A stretch of DNA of 64,000 bases, taken from Bacteroidota bacterium (lineage in GTDB: Bacteria > Bacteroidota > Bacteroidia > UBA4408). Positions within the stretch are counted from its first letter, which is position 1. Every line of letters begins with the position of its first letter. The translations under genes and the position numbers were made by a program. Shown piece by piece: positions 1 to 8,217 of the stretch. Location: the NCBI GenBank assembly GCA_016721765.1, contig JADKHO010000004.1:806001-870000 (forward strand), read 5' to 3'. The notes below the pieces were generated by a model, which worked only from the letters and a program-made list of their open reading frames with translations, had not been told where the DNA came from and made no database searches.

Positions 1-1
1 C

Positions 2-832
2 ACACTCGAATCGTTAGAAAAACTAGGCAAGATAAAATTGAGTTTTGTAAACATCGACTCAAAAGGGGTGGTGGATTTAACCCATTTAGAAGAACTTTTA
101 AAAACGAATCCGCGCACCTTTGTTTCCTTGATGGAAGCAAATAACGAAATAGGAAACTTACTTCCTTTAAAAGAAGTGGGAGAATTGTGTGAAAAGTACG
201 ATGCTATTTTTCATTCGGATACCGTGCAAACAATGGGGCATTATGTACACGATTTACAAGCTATAAAAATACACTTCATTACTTGTGCAGCCCATAAATT
301 TCATGGCCCAAAAGGTGTTGGCTTTTTGTATGTAAATTCTAAGATTAAGATTAATCCTTTAATACATGGAGGCTCACAAGAGCGCAACATGCGTGGGGGA
401 ACCGAAAATGTGCATGGAATTATTGGGCTAGCTAAAGCACTCGAAATTGCTTATCGCGATATGGCTGCGCACCAAAAGCACATTCAAGAAATTAAGAGTT
501 ATATGATTAACAAGTTGGAACAAGAAATTCCGGGCGTTTCATTTAATGGTACCGCCAAAAACAATTCCTTGTACACGGTGTTAAATGTTCACTTCCCACC
601 TACCGAAAATGCTGAAATGCTGCTTTTTAATTTAGATATAATGGGCATTGCAGTATCAGGAGGCAGTGCTTGCACTTCCGGCAGTAATCAGGGATCGCAT
701 GTGTTGCGTGGGTTGGGTGTGGATCAAAATCGCCCTTCGATTCGCTTTTCATTTTGTAAGAACACCACTAAAGAAGAAATCGATTACACGGTAGAAAAAT
801 TAAAAGAAATGTTTTTAGTTAAAGTAAATTAA
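2..832 (+). CDS. Cysteine desulfurase (NifS/IscS-like), 5'-truncated by the window edge
   Basis: PLP enzyme that takes sulfur from L-cysteine to form a persulfide for Fe-S clusters or thio-modified tRNA. The frame is open to the left edge, so the N-terminus is missing; an in-frame TTG at 38 is not a credible start because aligned family sequence continues upstream of it. The PLP lysine lies in AAHKFHGPKG (Lys codon 296-298). The catalytic cysteine loop is SGGSACTSGS (Cys codon 671-673), followed by the usual C-terminal RPSIRFSF segment. The next gene starts 2 nt after the stop, so they are probably cotranscribed. The subgroup (IscS, SufS or NifS) cannot be fixed from this part; the short active-site loop resembles the NifS/IscS type. 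Confidence 0.93.
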   Translation, partial: TLESLEKLGKIKLSFVNIDSKGVVDLTHLEELLKTNPRTFVSLMEANNEIGNLLPLKEVGELCEKYDAIFHSDTVQTMGHYVHDLQAIKIHFITCAAHKFHGPKGVGFLYVNSKIKINPLIHGGSQERNMRGGTENVHGIIGLAKALEIAYRDMAAHQKHIQEIKSYMINKLEQEIPGVSFNGTAKNNSLYTVLNVHFPPTENAEMLLFNLDIMGIAVSGGSACTSGSNQGSHVLRGLGVDQNRPSIRFSFCKNTTKEEIDYTVEKLKEMFLVKVN

Positions 833-834
833 GG

Positions 835-1359
835 ATGAAAAAGAAAGACGCTACAGCAGAAGTTCCGGAGTTAAAAAAATATTTTGACAAGGAAAATTAC
901 AGCACCATCATTGTTGGAAAAGAAGAAGAACAGGAGGAAACCGTTAAGGATAAAATTGCAGCGGTGATGCAACTTTTGAGCAGCAAAGAAACTAAAGAAC
1001 TGAAACACGACACACTCAAGATTTTAAAAGAGCAAAATGGTTTGGACATGCTTTTAAAAGCCATCACCAAAGCCAAAAATCCTATCATAAAGCAAAATCT
1101 TGTAGCCGCCTGTTGGGAATCCGGTCTGGATTGTTCAAAGCACCTCAGTTATTTTGTAGACATTGCCCTAGCGGGAGATTTGAATATGTGTATTGAAGCT
1201 ATGACCGTAGTGGAAGAAATGCCGGGACCTTTTGATTTAGATGAATTAAAAAGCAATATCACTAAGGTGGAGGAAGGGATGAAAACCTTTGGGAAAGAGG
1301 ACAAGGGCGCGCTATTGGATCAATTGCTAAATATACTACAAACATTTGCGCAAGTTTAA
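835..1359 (+). CDS. Small helical protein of unknown function
   Basis: 174 residues, no signal peptide or membrane segment, so cytoplasmic. The first ~50 residues are highly charged (Lys/Glu-rich). Residues ~50-170 look entirely alpha-helical, with amphipathic stretches that resemble a short HEAT/ARM-like solenoid, but I see no motif that names a family. The gene follows the cysteine desulfurase by 2 nt and ends just before a strong hairpin terminator, so the two form the end of one transcript. A link to Fe-S or tRNA thiolation is only suggested by position. The start ATG is the first in frame after the upstream stop. Confidence 0.75.
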   Translation: MKKKDATAEVPELKKYFDKENYSTIIVGKEEEQEETVKDKIAAVMQLLSSKETKELKHDTLKILKEQNGLDMLLKAITKAKNPIIKQNLVAACWESGLDCSKHLSYFVDIALAGDLNMCIEAMTVVEEMPGPFDLDELKSNITKVEEGMKTFGKEDKGALLDQLLNILQTFAQV

Positions 1360-1376
1360 ATTTATTTTTCTCTGTA

Positions 1377-1417
1377 AAAAAAAAGAGCTGAACAGAATTG
1401 ATTCAGCTCTTTTTTTT
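1377..1417 (+). terminator. Rho-independent terminator after the desulfurase unit
   Basis: Perfect inverted repeat: A-tract plus GAGCTGAA, a 9-nt loop, then TTCAGCTC plus a T-tract (16-bp potential stem counting the A/T tails). The T-run follows the right arm on the plus strand and the A-run precedes the left arm, so it could also stop transcription arriving from the other side. It separates the desulfurase unit from mqnE. Confidence 0.85.
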
Positions 1418-1462
1418 GATTTGAAACAAGACAAAAATCATAGTAAAAAGCATTAATCTTCG

Positions 1463-1470
1463 TACTTTCG
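1463..1470 (+). promoter_or_regulatory. Candidate -7 box for mqnE-tsaE
   Basis: TACTTTCG lies 16 nt before the mqnE ATG. It differs from the Bacteroidota -7 consensus TAnnTTTG at one position, and the same variant occurs before the GT4 gene (20244). I see no TTG at the expected -33 spacing. The assignment rests on position and motif only. Confidence 0.45.
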
Positions 1471-1486
1471 TGGTTTCAATAACAAT

Positions 1487-2653
1487 ATGAAAAAAACTAC
1501 TATAATAGACCTAATCAACACCACAACTATTGATACACGACTTAAGCAAATTGCTGAAAAAGTAATAGCAGGCGAGCGCGTTTCATTTGAAGATGGACTA
1601 GTGCTTTACGAAAAAGGGGAACTTGGATTTCTAGGCACTTTGGCAAATTATATCCGCGAAAAGAAACATGGAGATTATACTTATTTCAACCGCAATTTTC
1701 ATATTGAGCCTACCAATATTTGTGTGTTTGATTGTAAATTTTGCTCTTATTCGCGCCTGTTGAAAAACAAAAACGAAGGCTGGGAATTGAGTGAAGATGA
1801 AATTTTAGATTTGGTTAGAAAATATGATGGAAAACCGATCACAGAAGTGCATATTGTAGGCGGTGTGCATCCCAAAATGGGCTTGCATTATTTTGCCGGA
1901 TTAATAAAAAAAGTAAAAGAAATCCGTCCTGATATTCATGTAAAAGCCTTTACAGCCGTGGAGTTGGATTATATGTGCAAAAAAGCAAAAGTATCTTATG
2001 AAGAAGGCTTGCGCATCTTAAAAGAGCATGGTCAGGGTTCTTTACCCGGTGGTGGTGCTGAAATTTTTGACGAGCAAATTCGGGCACAAATTGCCGGAGA
2101 TAAATGTACCTCGGCAGAATGGCTCGAAATGCATGAAACGGCTCATAAATTAGGATTGCCTTCGAACGCAACAATGTTGTATGGGCATGTTGAATCCTAT
2201 GCGCATCGCGTGGATCACATGGAACGCTTGCGAAAATTGCAAGATAAAACAGGTGGATTTAATACGTTTATTCCATTAAAGTTTCGTAACAAAGACAATC
2301 AAATGTCGCACTTAGCTGAAGTTTCGGTGGTGGAAGACTTAAGGAATTATGCCATTTCCCGCATTTACCTCGACAATTTTGCGCACCTAAAAGCCTATTG
2401 GCCAATGATAGGAAGAACTACCGCTCAGCTTTCGCTTTCCTTTGGAGTGGACGACATTGATGGCACTATTGACGATTCCACAAAAATATACACCATGGCC
2501 GGTTCCGAAGAGCAAAATCCTGCTTTAACAACGCCGCAATTGGTGGAATTGATAAAACAAGTAAAGCGTCACCCGATTGAACGCGATACGCTTTATAATG
2601 TGGTGACAGATTACTTGAATGTTGATTTTAGCAAAGAAGAAGCATACGCTTGA
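1487..2653 (+). CDS. mqnE: Aminofutalosine synthase MqnE (radical SAM)
   Basis: Radical SAM enzyme of the futalosine menaquinone pathway. It joins the adenosyl radical to 3-[(1-carboxyvinyl)oxy]benzoate to give aminofutalosine. The 388-residue protein has the CX3CX2C cluster motif at Cys79, Cys83 and Cys86. It also has the segment GSLPGGGAEIF around residues 184-194 and SNATMLYGHVE near 226-236, both typical of MqnE rather than of its paralogue MqnC. Length fits the family. This implies that the organism makes menaquinone by the futalosine route rather than by MenF-D-H-C-E. tsaE follows 9 nt downstream, in the same transcript but functionally unrelated. Confidence 0.93.
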   Translation: MKKTTIIDLINTTTIDTRLKQIAEKVIAGERVSFEDGLVLYEKGELGFLGTLANYIREKKHGDYTYFNRNFHIEPTNICVFDCKFCSYSRLLKNKNEGWELSEDEILDLVRKYDGKPITEVHIVGGVHPKMGLHYFAGLIKKVKEIRPDIHVKAFTAVELDYMCKKAKVSYEEGLRILKEHGQGSLPGGGAEIFDEQIRAQIAGDKCTSAEWLEMHETAHKLGLPSNATMLYGHVESYAHRVDHMERLRKLQDKTGGFNTFIPLKFRNKDNQMSHLAEVSVVEDLRNYAISRIYLDNFAHLKAYWPMIGRTTAQLSLSFGVDDIDGTIDDSTKIYTMAGSEEQNPALTTPQLVELIKQVKRHPIERDTLYNVVTDYLNVDFSKEEAYA

Positions 2654-2662
2654 TTCCCTTTT

Positions 2663-3076
2663 ATGACAATCCTCATCCACTCACTTACCGGTATTAATGC
2701 TTCAGCAGCGCAGTTTCTAAATGCTATTGGCGATAAAAAGGTAATTGCTTTTAGTGGTGAGATGGGTGCCGGAAAAACTACATTTATTAAAGCGGTGTGT
2801 AAAGCCTTGGGCGTTTTGGATGTGGCTTCCAGCCCTACTTTTTCTTTGGTGAATGAATACCTCAACCCTGCCGGCGAGCGCATTTATCATTTCGATTTTT
2901 ATCGCATCAACAAAGAGAGCGAAGCACTAGACATGGGCTGTGAGGAATATTTTTATAGTGGCAACTATTGCTTTATCGAATGGCCGGAGAAAATAGCTTC
3001 TTTACTTCCGGATGCAACTTTGCACGTTGAGATAAAGATTAAGGGCGATTCACGTGAAATCCATTTTATTGCCTGA
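2663..3076 (+). CDS. tsaE: tRNA threonylcarbamoyladenosine biosynthesis ATPase TsaE
   Basis: P-loop ATPase that works with TsaB/TsaD to make t6A37 in ANN-decoding tRNAs. The 137-residue protein has Walker A GEMGAGKTT at residues 32-40 (Lys38), then SPTFSLVNEY near 58-67, HFDFYR near 76-81 and FIEWPEK near 104-110, the standard order for the family. Length is usual. It starts 9 nt after mqnE. A weak hairpin followed by a T-run lies about 50 nt after the stop, then a large repeat array. Confidence 0.95.
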   Translation: MTILIHSLTGINASAAQFLNAIGDKKVIAFSGEMGAGKTTFIKAVCKALGVLDVASSPTFSLVNEYLNPAGERIYHFDFYRINKESEALDMGCEEYFYSGNYCFIEWPEKIASLLPDATLHVEIKIKGDSREIHFIA

Positions 3077-3126
3077 TGAAGATTATGTGCAACTTGGCAA
3101 ATTAAGAGGGAACGCACCAATCTAGC

Positions 3127-3150
3127 ATCACATTTCGTGTGATACTTTTT
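3127..3150 (+). terminator. Weak hairpin terminator after tsaE
   Basis: ATCACA, a 5-nt loop TTTCG, then TGTGAT and a run of five Ts after AC. The stem is only 6 bp with four A:T/T:A pairs, so it is weak, but position and T-run fit a Rho-independent terminator for mqnE-tsaE. Confidence 0.45.
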
Positions 3151-3179
3151 GTTAATTATCTTTACTTAAATCTTATAGC

Positions 3180-3575
3180 CCAATCCTACATGAAACCTAT
3201 TTTCCTATGATTCTATGTGTTTCAAAAAAAATATTCTTATAAAATAAAACACATAGGCACATAGGCCAATCCTATATGAAACCTATTTTACCTATGATCC
3301 AATGTGTTTCAAAAAAAACTTCCTTAAAAAAAAACACATAGGCACATAGGCCAATCCTATATGAAACCTATGCTTCCTATGATCCTATGTGTTTCAAAAA
3401 AATATTCACATAAAATAAAACACATAGGCACATAGGCCAATCCTACATGAAACCTATGTTAACTATGATCCTATGTGTTTCAAAAAAAACTTCCTTAAAA
3501 AAAACACAAAGGCACATAGACCAATCCTATATGAAACCAATGTTTACTATGATCCTATGTGTTGCAAAAAAATAT
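3180..3575. repeat. Tandem array of ~85-bp hairpin units in an alternating two-type arrangement
   Basis: Units begin with CCAATCCTA at 3180, 3266, 3351, 3437 and 3521 (spacings 86, 85, 86, 84); the fifth is partial. Each full unit holds an inverted pair, CCTATGTGTTT and AAACACATAGG, separated by an A-rich spacer, then CACATAGG again. The spacers alternate: units 1 and 3 have an ATATTC...ATAAAATAAAA type, units 2 and 4 a CTTCCTT-A-run type, so the true period is 171 bp (3180 to 3351 to 3521 is 171 then 170; 3266 to 3437 is 171). The array fills the gap between tsaE and ald. Nothing in it looks protein-coding. Function is unknown; it could act at the RNA level as a chain of stem-loops. Confidence 0.93.
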
Positions 3576-3640
3576 CCTCTTCAAAAAACAGTTTGATATA
3601 CTTACATTATGAGCACCCATTAATTCAATCGAAAAAAATA

Positions 3641-3671
3641 TTGCTTTCCCTTCATTTTAATTTTAAATTTG
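3641..3671 (+). promoter_or_regulatory. Bacteroidota-type promoter of ald (-33 TTG, -7 TAAATTTG)
   Basis: TTG at 3641-3643, 20 nt, then TAAATTTG at 3664-3671. This is an exact match to the TTG-N19-21-TAnnTTTG promoter of Bacteroidota primary sigma factor. Transcription would begin about 3677, leaving a leader of roughly 15 nt before the ATG at 3693. It therefore rules out the upstream in-frame TTG at 3669 as a start, since that codon lies inside the -7 box. Confidence 0.8.
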
Positions 3672-3692
3672 TGTAACGATTCCTATAAAATT

Positions 3693-4913
3693 ATGATAAC
3701 ATCAAAAGATGTGTTATTGAGCCTTCAAAAGCAAGGTGGATTGATGCCTCAGGAGGAAATGCTGGAAGTAGGGCGAAAGAAAGGTCAGCTCTTTATTGGA
3801 ATTCCCAAAGAAATTTCGTTTCAGGAAAACCGCATTGCACTTGTGCCGGATGCGGTGGCTTTATTGGTAAATAATGGGCACCATATCGTGATTGAAACGA
3901 ATGCCGGTAAAGCAGCTCATTTTGAAGATAAAGATTACAGCGAAGCTGGAGCGCAAATTGTGAGCAGTCCGGAAGAAGTATATAAAGCCGATATCATTTT
4001 AAAAGTAGCTCCTCCCTCTCCTGCCGAAATTGAAATGATGCAGCGCAAGCAAACCTTGATTTCGGCTTTACAATTTGCAGTGCAGCCCGCTAATTATGTG
4101 AAGCAACTGATAGATAAAAAAGTAACCGCCATAGCCTACGACTACATCAAAGACCGCGATGGAATTTATCCTATTATTCGCGCCATGAGCGAAATTGCCG
4201 GTAACACCTCCATTTTGATTGCAGCCGAATATTTGAGCAATTTAAGTATAGGACAAGGTTCTATGTTTGGAGGAATAACAGGCGTATCCCCTACCGATGT
4301 AGTGATTTTAGGAGCAGGAACCGTTGGAGAATTTGCCACCCGAGCTGCGCTTGGATTGGGTGCATCCGTTAAAATTTTCGACAACTCAGTATATCGCTTG
4401 CGACGTTTACAAAGCGATTTGGGTATGCGTGTGTTTACTTCTTTACTTCAACCCAAAGTAGTAAGCAAAGCACTAAAAACCGCCGATGTTGTAATTGGTG
4501 CCATTCGAGCCCCGCACGGACGGACTCCTTGTGTAGTGAGCGAAGAGATGGTAATGGAGATGAAATACGGAGCTGTCCTTATCGACATCAGTATAGACCA
4601 AGGAGGAGTTTTTGAAACATCCGAGATAACCAATCATACACATCCTGTATTCCGCAAACATGGAGTAATTCATTACTGTGTTCCCAATATTGCATCCCGC
4701 GTTTCGCGCACTGCATCGTATGCCTTGAGCAATATATTTGCACCTATTTTATTGAATATTGGCGAAGAAGGCGGTATTGATAACATGCTTCGAAGAGATA
4801 GCGGTGTGCGTCATGGTGTATACGTGTATAGCGGAATTCTTACCAATCGCTTTTTGGGCGAAACCTATCACTTGCCATATAAAGATATTGATTTATTGAT
4901 GGCCGTGATTTAA
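3693..4913 (+). CDS. ald: Alanine dehydrogenase
   Basis: NAD-dependent oxidative deamination of L-alanine to pyruvate and ammonia, or the reverse. AlaDH/PNT N-terminal domain: GIPKEISFQENRIALVP near residues 36-52 with the substrate-binding Arg and Lys. The NAD-binding Rossmann domain follows, with ILGAGTVGEFA near 205-215. The protein is 406 residues from ATG 3693, longer than the ~370 of Bacillus Ald because of an N-terminal extension of about 30 residues, as in other Bacteroidota. The start is chosen because the promoter's -7 box overlaps the alternative TTG. PntA (transhydrogenase alpha) is a relative, but no pntB follows. Confidence 0.9.
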   Translation: MITSKDVLLSLQKQGGLMPQEEMLEVGRKKGQLFIGIPKEISFQENRIALVPDAVALLVNNGHHIVIETNAGKAAHFEDKDYSEAGAQIVSSPEEVYKADIILKVAPPSPAEIEMMQRKQTLISALQFAVQPANYVKQLIDKKVTAIAYDYIKDRDGIYPIIRAMSEIAGNTSILIAAEYLSNLSIGQGSMFGGITGVSPTDVVILGAGTVGEFATRAALGLGASVKIFDNSVYRLRRLQSDLGMRVFTSLLQPKVVSKALKTADVVIGAIRAPHGRTPCVVSEEMVMEMKYGAVLIDISIDQGGVFETSEITNHTHPVFRKHGVIHYCVPNIASRVSRTASYALSNIFAPILLNIGEEGGIDNMLRRDSGVRHGVYVYSGILTNRFLGETYHLPYKDIDLLMAVI

Positions 4914-4989
4914 TCCACCTTGATGCTGATAATTCTATTATTTTCTAAATCAAATACGCTTTTGTAGTGTTGCAATACTTAATTCTATT

Positions 4990-5391
4990 ATGACCACTTC
5001 CCGACGAATAAGACTCTTTATAATTGGTGTGCTATTGGGTAGCATCATCATGTATTTTTTTGTTTTTAAAAATCGCAATGTATACAAATCACCAAGCGAA
5101 GTTATTCATGGAAAGTTGCAAAGTCAGCATCTTGAATACAGCAAGCATGCACAATGTCGCATGAAATGCCGCAACATCAGCGAAAGCGAAGTGAAAGAAA
5201 TTTTAATGAAAGGCGAGGTGAATTACACTAAAAGCCAAGTACATGATAAACCTTGCCCCTCTTATGCCTTAGAAGGCAAAACTTCGGACGGTCAGAATGT
5301 TCGAATTGTTTTTGCTGAATGTGATAGCGTTACCAAAGTTATTACTGCAATTGATTTGGGATTGGAGAATGATTCCTGCGCCTGCGAATAA
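4990..5391 (+). CDS. Membrane-anchored DUF4258 protein rich in cysteine
   Basis: 133 residues. One N-terminal membrane segment (about residues 8-26) is followed by a DUF4258-type domain from about residue 47, with the pattern YSKHAQCRMKCRNIS, then a basic/acidic stretch and GQNVRIVFAECDS. The anchor leaves the domain outside the cytoplasm. Seven cysteines lie in that domain, including CACE at the very end, which could form disulfides or bind metal; this is inference. DUF4258 domains are otherwise often cytoplasmic and toxin-like, so the exported form is unusual. It stands alone, 76 nt after ald. Confidence 0.75.
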   Translation: MTTSRRIRLFIIGVLLGSIIMYFFVFKNRNVYKSPSEVIHGKLQSQHLEYSKHAQCRMKCRNISESEVKEILMKGEVNYTKSQVHDKPCPSYALEGKTSDGQNVRIVFAECDSVTKVITAIDLGLENDSCACE

Positions 5392-5622
5392 CTAAAGTTT
5401 ATTCCAAATAAGATTCAAGCGCGGCGCTCTCCGCAACTTCTCTGCGCACCCTTCGGTTAAATCATTTCTTCAAAAAGTATTTCTTTAATTTAATAACACA
5501 AGCACATCCTAAAAAAACTCAAGAAATAATTATTGATACAATCTAAACATGAAATACACCTCCAAAAAAAATATTTTTTACTCATTTAAACCAATAAACT
5601 TTTCAGTTGTCTGAATAGAACT

Positions 5623-6636
5623 ATGTGGCATTTCCAAACAGGGATTTTAGTGTTTTTCCTTGCACTATCCATTTATACAAAGGCGCAGCAAGCAAGGCTA
5701 TTTAAACCTTCCTTGGCTTTACATTATACGTATGTTCCGGAAAGTAAACTTCAGGATTCTGCAGGATCTTATTCAAAGCAAAGCGGTCAGCTCAGTTTTT
5801 TTATTCCCATTTACAATCATATTATTTTAGGAGATTCCACGCACAAATCTTCTTACTTCCAGCTGATGACAAATGGCTCAGCAGCTTGGAGCAGTGCAGA
5901 TTTATCGAACGTAATGCAACAGCAACATCTACTTGGTGCATCGCTTGGTTTAAGTGCATTTTTGGTAAAAAACAGAAAAAACATTTTTTCCTTGTCTGTT
6001 AGTTCAATGAGTCGAAATGATAACTATACCTTGGGTACTCCCGAAATTCGTTATGCCGGACTTGCACAATACCGTAGAAATGTGAGTAAGGGATTTTCGT
6101 TTCATATGGGATTGGGCTACTCCTATTTTATTGGTCGTGGTATTTTGTTTCCTGCACTGGGAATGAGTTTCAAAACAGGAAAACGAAGTCGCATGATTAT
6201 TAATTTTCCGAGTCGCATATCTTTTGTGCAACGGATTGGTAACAAAGTTCGCCTTACTGCTTATTTAAAACCGCAGGGTGGATTTAATTACATTTCAAAT
6301 CGAAGTGAATACAGCCAATTTCCGAAGGCATTTTATTTTCGGCAAAGAGAAAATCATATAGGAATAACTACGAACATCAAGCTTAGCAATAGCTTTACCA
6401 CAAGTGCTGACATCGGGTATGCTTTCCGCAGAAGCATCCGCCTAAGCGAAGGCCTGCAAAAAAACTCAAGTACCTTTTATAAAAGTGGAATTAATAATGG
6501 CGCCTATATAGGTGTCGGACTTAAATATATTTTTGGTTCTCCAAAGCGCGATAAGGAAAAAGAAATTATTGGGAATGATTCCGAAAAGGAAGAGCTATTG
6601 AGTGATCCTGATTTTTATGATATTATTTCGGAGTAA
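5623..6636 (+). CDS. Predicted outer-membrane or periplasmic beta-rich protein, unknown function
   Basis: 337 residues. A signal peptide ends near residue 22 (LSIYTKAQQ). The mature part alternates polar and aromatic/hydrophobic residues with repeated G-Y/F turns, as in outer-membrane beta-barrels. The C-terminus is different: a charged tail after GLKYIFG near residue 306 (RDKEKEIIGNDSEKEE), so the barrel, if present, ends about 30 residues before the stop. I do not recognise the family. It stands alone on the plus strand, convergent with the metallo-beta-lactamase gene. Confidence 0.65.
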   Translation: MWHFQTGILVFFLALSIYTKAQQARLFKPSLALHYTYVPESKLQDSAGSYSKQSGQLSFFIPIYNHIILGDSTHKSSYFQLMTNGSAAWSSADLSNVMQQQHLLGASLGLSAFLVKNRKNIFSLSVSSMSRNDNYTLGTPEIRYAGLAQYRRNVSKGFSFHMGLGYSYFIGRGILFPALGMSFKTGKRSRMIINFPSRISFVQRIGNKVRLTAYLKPQGGFNYISNRSEYSQFPKAFYFRQRENHIGITTNIKLSNSFTTSADIGYAFRRSIRLSEGLQKNSSTFYKSGINNGAYIGVGLKYIFGSPKRDKEKEIIGNDSEKEELLSDPDFYDIISE

Positions 6637-6729
6637 AGGGATACACGATATTGCCCTTAAAACAATAAATAATTCAATTGATAGTGGTGTAATTAAGAAT
6701 GCTCCAACTCAGCTAAAGTAATTAAGGAG

Positions 6730-7464
6730 CTAATGTTGCGCTAATTTGTATTTTTTGATCAGTTTTAAGGTATGCTTCATTGAATTTGTGCCTTTCCAAC
6801 TGTTGTGCCCCGGAATAATAAATTTAGGTTTTCCAAATTTAGTTTGGATGTTCTTTATTGTAACTGACCATTCATCCACACTGGCATCACCAAGATAACC
6901 TAAGTCTCTTGCCTCTGTACTTTTAATGAGGCAACCGCCATAAAGTATTTTCTCCTTTTCAAACCAAATTACAATATTGTCGGGCGCATGCCCCTTGCCG
7001 GGATAATAGGTTTGAAAAGTATTTTGTCCAACTTTAAATAAAGTATCTTTTTCAATCAAAAATTCGGCTCGCTTTTGATTGTTTAATTTTGAGATTTTAT
7101 CAGTTTGAACGCTTGTGTAGGTTTTTATTCCTTGTTTCTTAAAATAGTCGAGCCCGCCTGTTCTATCTTCATGCGAATGCGTGGCAATGCACAAAAGAAT
7201 ATCTTTCCCATGCGTTTTCTTGATATAATTAATGAGCGGTTGAAATTGAGTAGTATCCCAAGGCGTATCAAACACAACAGCGCCCTGTTCGGTTAAGAGA
7301 TACATGCCATTAGCCGGAACCTGATATTCCTTATATGCATTGTAAGTGGTGTACACATAAAAATTGCCGGTGAGTGGAGTTACCTGCAATTTATCTGCAT
7401 TCGATTGCCCAAAAACGCAGTTCGAAATAAAACAAAAAACAAGTTGTAAGCGTAACAAAAGCAT
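6730..7464 (-). CDS. Subclass B1 metallo-beta-lactamase (BlaB-like)
   Basis: Periplasmic zinc hydrolase of beta-lactams, including carbapenems in characterised B1 relatives. 244 residues; signal peptide ends near Gly19-Gln20. All zinc ligands of the B1 class are present: His96, His98 and Asp100 (THSHEDRTGG), His159 (PGKGHAPDN), Cys178 (YGGCLIKS) and His220 (IPGHNSW). Lys181 in CLIKS matches the substrate-carboxylate lysine of B1 enzymes. Overall wording (FDTPWD, KDLGY-like RDLGYLGD, WKGTNSMKHTLKLI) is closest to BlaB/IND enzymes of Flavobacteriia. Chromosomal setting with no mobile element suggests an intrinsic gene. Activity and spectrum are inferred from residues only. Confidence 0.92.
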   Translation of the reverse strand: MLLLRLQLVFCFISNCVFGQSNADKLQVTPLTGNFYVYTTYNAYKEYQVPANGMYLLTEQGAVVFDTPWDTTQFQPLINYIKKTHGKDILLCIATHSHEDRTGGLDYFKKQGIKTYTSVQTDKISKLNNQKRAEFLIEKDTLFKVGQNTFQTYYPGKGHAPDNIVIWFEKEKILYGGCLIKSTEARDLGYLGDASVDEWSVTIKNIQTKFGKPKFIIPGHNSWKGTNSMKHTLKLIKKYKLAQH

Positions 7465-7570
7465 AAAGATTTTGAAGAATTTACAAGTGTTTGTAAATAG
7501 TAATTATAATTGTTTCCCGTCAATGCTTCTCGCGCGTACAGCAGTTGTGGATGCTGTAATTCGGAAACAA

Positions 7571-8212
7571 TTAATGATTCAAAAACTCATATTTAATGGA
7601 ACAATTAATTCCGACGCCTACCCCGAAATTGCCGGTATTTTTAAAAATAAATGTTCCAAATCCAGGCTGTCCGTTGGTAGCATTATTTACATCCTGTTCA
7701 AAATTAATATCTTCAGGAGAAAAGAAATTAAATATAGTTCCAAAATCGATGCTGAAATTATTCGACATTTTAATGAGTGTTCCAATGCCAATGAAGGTTC
7801 CTTGCAGCTTTTGCTCGGTTTTGATGACAAATTTTGATGCTTCATAAAAATCATCCTCGTCGATATTAGCTGTTTGTTTAAAATAAGAATGAATGAATCC
7901 TGCTGTTACGTATCCATTGCCTTTAGCGCTGTGTGGTGCAAAATACAAACGCGGACCAATTTTAAAATAATACCCTTCGATTTTATTGTGCAATAAATTT
8001 AAATTTTTTCCTGCGCTGGTGCTGAATTGATAGCCTAAATCGCAGGTCAAACCCAGTCGCTGGTTGAGCATAAATTCGGTATTGATTTCTGCGTCTTTAA
8101 AAACTGCATTCAATACATTAATACCGGTGCTAAATTGATGGTATTTAGTTGAATCTTGAGCCATTGTAGAAAAGGAAAGCAAGGTCATAAAGGCAAAAAA
8201 TAGTTTCTTCAT
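7571..8212 (-). CDS. Small outer-membrane beta-barrel protein
   Basis: 213 residues. Signal peptide MKKLFFAFMTLLSFSTMAQ, then about eight amphipathic strands with glycine/aromatic turns (LGYQF, KIGPRLYFAP, YVTAGFIHSY, FGVGVGINCSIKYEF). Size and pattern fit an 8-stranded OmpA/OmpX-like barrel. The gene begins 5 nt after the upstream lipoprotein gene, so they form a two-gene unit and may act together. No specific function can be assigned. Confidence 0.75.
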   Translation of the reverse strand: MKKLFFAFMTLLSFSTMAQDSTKYHQFSTGINVLNAVFKDAEINTEFMLNQRLGLTCDLGYQFSTSAGKNLNLLHNKIEGYYFKIGPRLYFAPHSAKGNGYVTAGFIHSYFKQTANIDEDDFYEASKFVIKTEQKLQGTFIGIGTLIKMSNNFSIDFGTIFNFFSPEDINFEQDVNNATNGQPGFGTFIFKNTGNFGVGVGINCSIKYEFLNH

Positions 8213-8217
8213 AGGTC

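Noticed and set aside
897..1088. Minus-strand frame opposite the 174-residue gene
   Set aside because: Composition and position are those of an antisense shadow; the plus-strand gene continues the desulfurase unit.
3473..3676. Open frame of 67 codons across the repeat array
   Set aside because: It reads through the hairpin units and the ald promoter, with low-complexity Lys/Phe-rich sequence; it is a by-product of the repeats.
3669..3692. TTG at 3669 as start of alanine dehydrogenase
   Set aside because: The codon lies in the -7 box TAAATTTG of the promoter; ATG 3693 is 21 nt downstream of it.
5413..5462. GC-richer stretch with GCGCGGCGCTCTCCGC and CTTCGGTTAAATC
   Set aside because: It resembles a boilerplate intergenic sequence seen in various bacteria, but one copy with no clear fold does not support a feature here.
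7364..7847. Two plus-strand frames between the beta-lactamase and barrel genes
   Set aside because: They lie opposite the N-terminus and C-terminus of real minus-strand genes with signal peptides and show no domain.
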